Under the pieces are notes generated by a model, which was given only the letters and a program-made list of their open reading frames with translations, made no database searches and was not told where the DNA came from. Position numbers and translations under genes: made by a program. A DNA stretch of 64,000 nt, from the NCBI RefSeq assembly GCF_918797505.1, contig NC_092796.1, positions 59,674,851 to 59,738,850 of the forward strand, read 5' to 3'. Positions 61,196 to 64,000 of the stretch are shown one piece after another (position 1 is the stretch's first letter; every line of letters starts with the position of its first letter). The DNA comes from Bemisia tabaci. Its lineage: Eukaryota; Arthropoda; Insecta; Hemiptera; Aleyrodidae.

Positions 61196-62497
61196 CCCTT
61201 CATTTAAAAAAATTGCAAAATTTGCCGCCATGGGCCGCGGCCAATGTGGCCACCCCCTAAACCCGGCCCTACAAAGATCTAGCAACGACTCAATAACTGT
61301 ACCTCTGTAAGCTGAGCTTGGTACGTAAACGGATTTCGCCATGTTCACGCAACGATTGACACCTTAACTTTTCCTTACGCTCTCAATTCGTATGTTCGAT
61401 GGAGAAAAGTATTTTTCAAAGGCCAACATTGCGCAGTATATTCTTTCGACAATTTCGGACGGAAATCAATCATAATTTAAAATGAATAATATGTGTAAAT
61501 GAAAAAAACCGTACTGTTAGGATCCGCTGCGTAGGTGACTCCTTCATTATATTATTATTTTCTTTACAGATCTTACCTTTGTGGGACTGGAGACATTCAT
61601 TCTATGACAACTGTCTCATCCAGAATCCACTGTACCAAGAATACCGCCCAGGGATAACAGAAGAGGACTGCGCAGTAAGTACCAAAATATGATATTTTAA
61701 TTATGCGCGCATACTTACCTACATTTTACCCATACATGCCCATTGGGTCGTTAACGACCCATCGCAGCTAGTTTTTTATTTTAAGTGTATAGTGTAAATT
61801 GGGGAATTTAACGTGTTCAACACAGGATATATCTGGGATATAGGCAAGCCTATTTTATTTTTGTTGTGCCTCAACACGTGTTTATCCTGTCTACATAGTG
61901 TCAAAAACAACAAGTAAATAAAAAATTAAAAAAAAAAAAAAATTTTTTGGCATATATGGGTTAAAATGGGGATCGTAGGCTCTTTAAGTGTATTAAATTA
62001 ATTAAATGGTAACAAATTAAAATATTTAATCATTGTATAGTCATCGTCTAGGAATCGACTTGAGTACTTTTCTGGACTCGAGTTGTTTTCATTGTTTGCT
62101 GAATTGGAAGAGAAAAGTACAGGCAAGTGGTGCCTTCATACATGTGAATGATAACTATTCAGACACGCCTGGTGTGGGGTTGCATATCTAAAATTTTGAA
62201 GGCGAATCTTTTACGCTCAATGGAAAATGGATTATATGGATAAGTAATCTGGCTAGCCGTGTGCTCCGCGCTCTGACAAATGTCCCTCGGGCAGTTTGGC
62301 TGATTTTGTTTTTCCTCACTTTGCAGAGCTGTGAAACGGTGGAACGAGTGGATCACGTTCGGGACACGAATTTTGATTTCTTGCTCGGCAACTACTTGTC
62401 ACGGGATGCTCCGGTAATCGTCACAGACGCCCTCGAGACCTGGCCCACCTGGTCGGAAATCAAAAGTCATCGCTTCTCCTTCGAAAATATCACGCAG
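59180..62497 (+). CDS. Single-pass membrane protein with cupin/JmjC-like domain start (3'-partial)
   Basis: Three exons, all phase 0: 59180-59515, 61570-61674 and 62327-62497, giving the first 204 residues. The start is one of two adjacent ATGs; an in-frame TAG at 59165-59167 overlaps a likely acceptor, which suggests a noncoding first exon upstream. Residues 1-75 are charged and hydrophilic, 77-96 form a hydrophobic segment (ITLAVVLLVAALHQLLQFG), and the remainder contains conserved-looking WDWRHSFYDNCL, EEDCASCETVERVDHV and APVIVTDALETWPTW. The last motif resembles the entry strand of cupin_8/JmjC-like proteins, which place a PV.V..A..WP pattern before the barrel. The layout suggests a type II membrane protein with a lumenal or extracellular domain. 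The Fe-binding residues would lie in exons not found here, so any enzymatic role is unproven. The gene continues past the donor at 62498; I could not place the next exon in the window. Confidence 0.72.
59814..60072. mobile_element. ~260-bp TIR MITE, second copy
   Basis: Same arms and interior (GGCAACCCACGAGAGACCC, GTCTATAGCTTTGTCTGTCG) as 50201-50461. It lies in intron 1 of the cupin-like gene. Confidence 0.85.
60770..60960. repeat. Two ~38-bp modules, tandem, opposite orientation
   Basis: Reverse-orientation modules at 60803-60840 and 60882-60919 (GCGCAATGCGTGAAGTATTC...CTTGTAGG.GCT), about 79 bp apart with a shared GACCGCACTGTGT lead. Confidence 0.65.
61152..61272 (-). mobile_element. Retroposon-like 3' end with poly(A)
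   Basis: A ~40-nt T tract (61152-61191) precedes a block reading, on minus, AGGGCCGGGTTTAGGGGGTG then GGCCGCGGCCCATGGCGGC. A related block without the tail is at 60446-60515. It lies in intron 1 of the cupin-like gene and could be a SINE or LINE 3' end. Confidence 0.45.
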
Positions 62498-64000
62498 GTA
62501 ACGACTTACCCAAATGATCTTCCTTCCAGACTGAGAAGCACCTGTACATCTCAGAGCCGTGCGTCGGAGGAGCTTAACGGCCTAGGACCCACCAATCTTC
62601 CGCTTTCTATCCATGCAAATTTTTCGTTCTATCAGTTACGAAGAGCACGACTTTGTATGGAATTAACACGATGAAACGCACACATTTTTTCTTGAAAAAG
62701 AAATCCAATCCTGCCGCGGATGTGGTTATTCGCGTCCTTTATTCCTTCGGAGAGGAGAAGGTGATGCTGGAGTAAAAATCTCTCTTCCCCTTTCCGTATG
62801 ATTTCGTGTACATGCAGTGCACGCTAGAAAAAAAAAATTGGGGGGAAAATTGGACTCTCTAGGCTGTCGCGAAGGTGGAGCGATAAGAGCGATGGGACAA
62901 ACCAGGAGCCGTATTGCCGAAGGTGCCAATACGAAACAAACGGGGGAGTGGAAGAAGGAGGGGATGAAATGGGGGAGAGAAGAAAAAGAAAAAAAGAAAA
63001 AAGAGGGAGGAAGGGAAAAATTTTAAAAAAAACGAGGGGGAAAAGAGAAAAAGAGGGGAGTGAAGGGCAGGTAAAATAAAAACAAAGATGAGGAGGCATA
63101 TGGGGGGGGGAGGAGGCGCTTCTTTGGGTAGAAAATCGCCCTGTGGAGCTTAATCCTTATAATCCGTTGCCTAAAATCCAAAAATGGCAAAAAAAACCCT
63201 GCACTTTCTGATTGGAATATACCACTTTCAGGGCTCATTGGTGGTCAAAGATTACTAAGGACTCCAGATACCGCACGCCGTATACTTGCCGTAGGAAAGA
63301 AGTCGCCTGCAGCGCCAGGGTAGGCAACCTGTGTAGCGGTATGCCATACTTTAGCCCATCTGTAATGGAAGTGCATGGGAAATTGCACTTCGAATGTGCA
63401 GATTATGACCGGCAAATTGCGAAAATTGTTCATTTTAGTCACTAGTCATGGTAAATGGACTCAGAAAATTGAGCAGAGATATTTGCATTAATTTTTTTTT
63501 TTTTTTTTGGGGGGGGGGGGGGTTCGGCATTTTTTAACGATTTAAAACATAAGAAAATTTAATACAGTGAATCTTTAACCAAACTTAGCACAGCACGGCG
63601 AAACCGGTCAAACACACGGCAAACAGTATATTCGTTAGCTCGAAGTATGGCATACCGCTAAACAGGTTGCCTACCCTGGAGCTGCAGGGGACTAGGGGGC
63701 CGTTTATTATTCCAATGCGGTATCTGGAGTCCTTAGTAATCTTTGTTGGTGGTGCCCCAAAAGTAATTCTTGAAGAGGCAACACTCTTAAGACCCGCGAA
63801 TGGAGCATAAGATGGTGACCCTTAAAGTCCGCCATTTTGGTTTTTTCCAATGCACTGTCCCTGCTACTAGTCCGATTTTTATCAACATTTTTTTTTCGAA
63901 TATATTCCCCAGGAGAATAAGTATTGTGCATGAGAGCACTGCAATGCTTGGTGATATGGCGTATCGTGTCTTCCATCGACAAAAAAGGCGCTTTTTTCCT
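62498..64000. other. Intron or 3' region of the cupin-like gene
   Basis: The fourth exon could not be placed. The stretch has a purine-rich tract at 62820-63110, a T17G15 run near 63491-63522 and the inverted repeat 63246-63745. Confidence 0.4.
63246..63745. mobile_element. ~500-bp foldback with ~105-bp arms
   Basis: CAAAGATTACTAAGGACTCC on the left pairs with the right end, and CCAGGGTAGGCAACCTGTGT with its near-complement around 63664-63683. The arms differ by a short unpaired segment in their middle. Confidence 0.8.

Noticed and set aside
1785..62497. The four genes as a functional cuticle cluster
   Set aside because: Orientations differ, the intergenic gaps of about 5-8 kb are filled largely with transposons or unremarkable AT-rich sequence, and nothing ties the transporter or the cupin-like gene to cuticle formation.
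62824..63238. Ser/Phe/Pro-rich ORFs near the right end
   Set aside because: They are low-complexity products of a purine-rich tract.

Overview
This window is eukaryotic nuclear DNA from an insect. The evidence is spliced genes with GT-AG introns, a CYP4G-type cytochrome P450 (a subfamily known from insects), an insect-type GNAT acetyltransferase, and AT-rich introns packed with short inverted-repeat transposable elements. A hemipteran such as a whitefly would fit, but the species cannot be fixed from the sequence alone. No prokaryotic operon, CRISPR array or phage was seen.

Four protein genes can be assembled exon by exon. (1) 1785-16615, plus strand: ten exons of a CYP4G P450, complete at the 3' end, with about 100 N-terminal residues lying upstream of the window. 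(2) 42151-23782, minus strand: nine coding exons giving a complete 627-residue SLC7-family cationic amino acid transporter, most like the CAT4/SLC7A4 branch. (3) 54522-50472, minus strand: three exons giving a complete 245-residue GNAT N-acetyltransferase of the insect arylalkylamine-acetyltransferase-like type, apparently with one GC-AG intron. (4) 59180-62497 and beyond, plus strand: the first three coding exons of a single-pass membrane protein whose C-terminal part looks like the start of a cupin/JmjC-like domain. The P450 and the transporter converge, the transporter and the acetyltransferase lie in tandem, and the acetyltransferase and the cupin-like gene diverge from a 4.7-kb intergenic region. 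No functional link between the four is visible. CYP4G enzymes and some insect acetyltransferases both act in cuticle formation, but that is a coincidence of family knowledge, not evidence of a cluster.

The rest of the window is introns and intergenic DNA, a large part of it repeats. They include a hAT-like MITE family with 8-bp target duplications, one copy nested inside another. A ~0.9-kb MITE family carries a long central palindrome. There is also a five-copy TIR family, a ~235-bp foldback family, a ~260-bp TIR family, a tRNA-derived SINE, two Helitron 3' ends (one with a helicase remnant), a 1.2-kb TIR element carrying a 20-bp TCGATCGA tandem array, a 2.35-kb foldback element and a 1.33-kb almost perfect inverted repeat upstream of the acetyltransferase. 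A ~38-bp module ending in a GCGCAATGCGTGAAGTA-like word recurs alone, in tandem and as palindrome arms in otherwise different repeats; this is the least explained pattern here. I did not find a convincing new multi-gene system.
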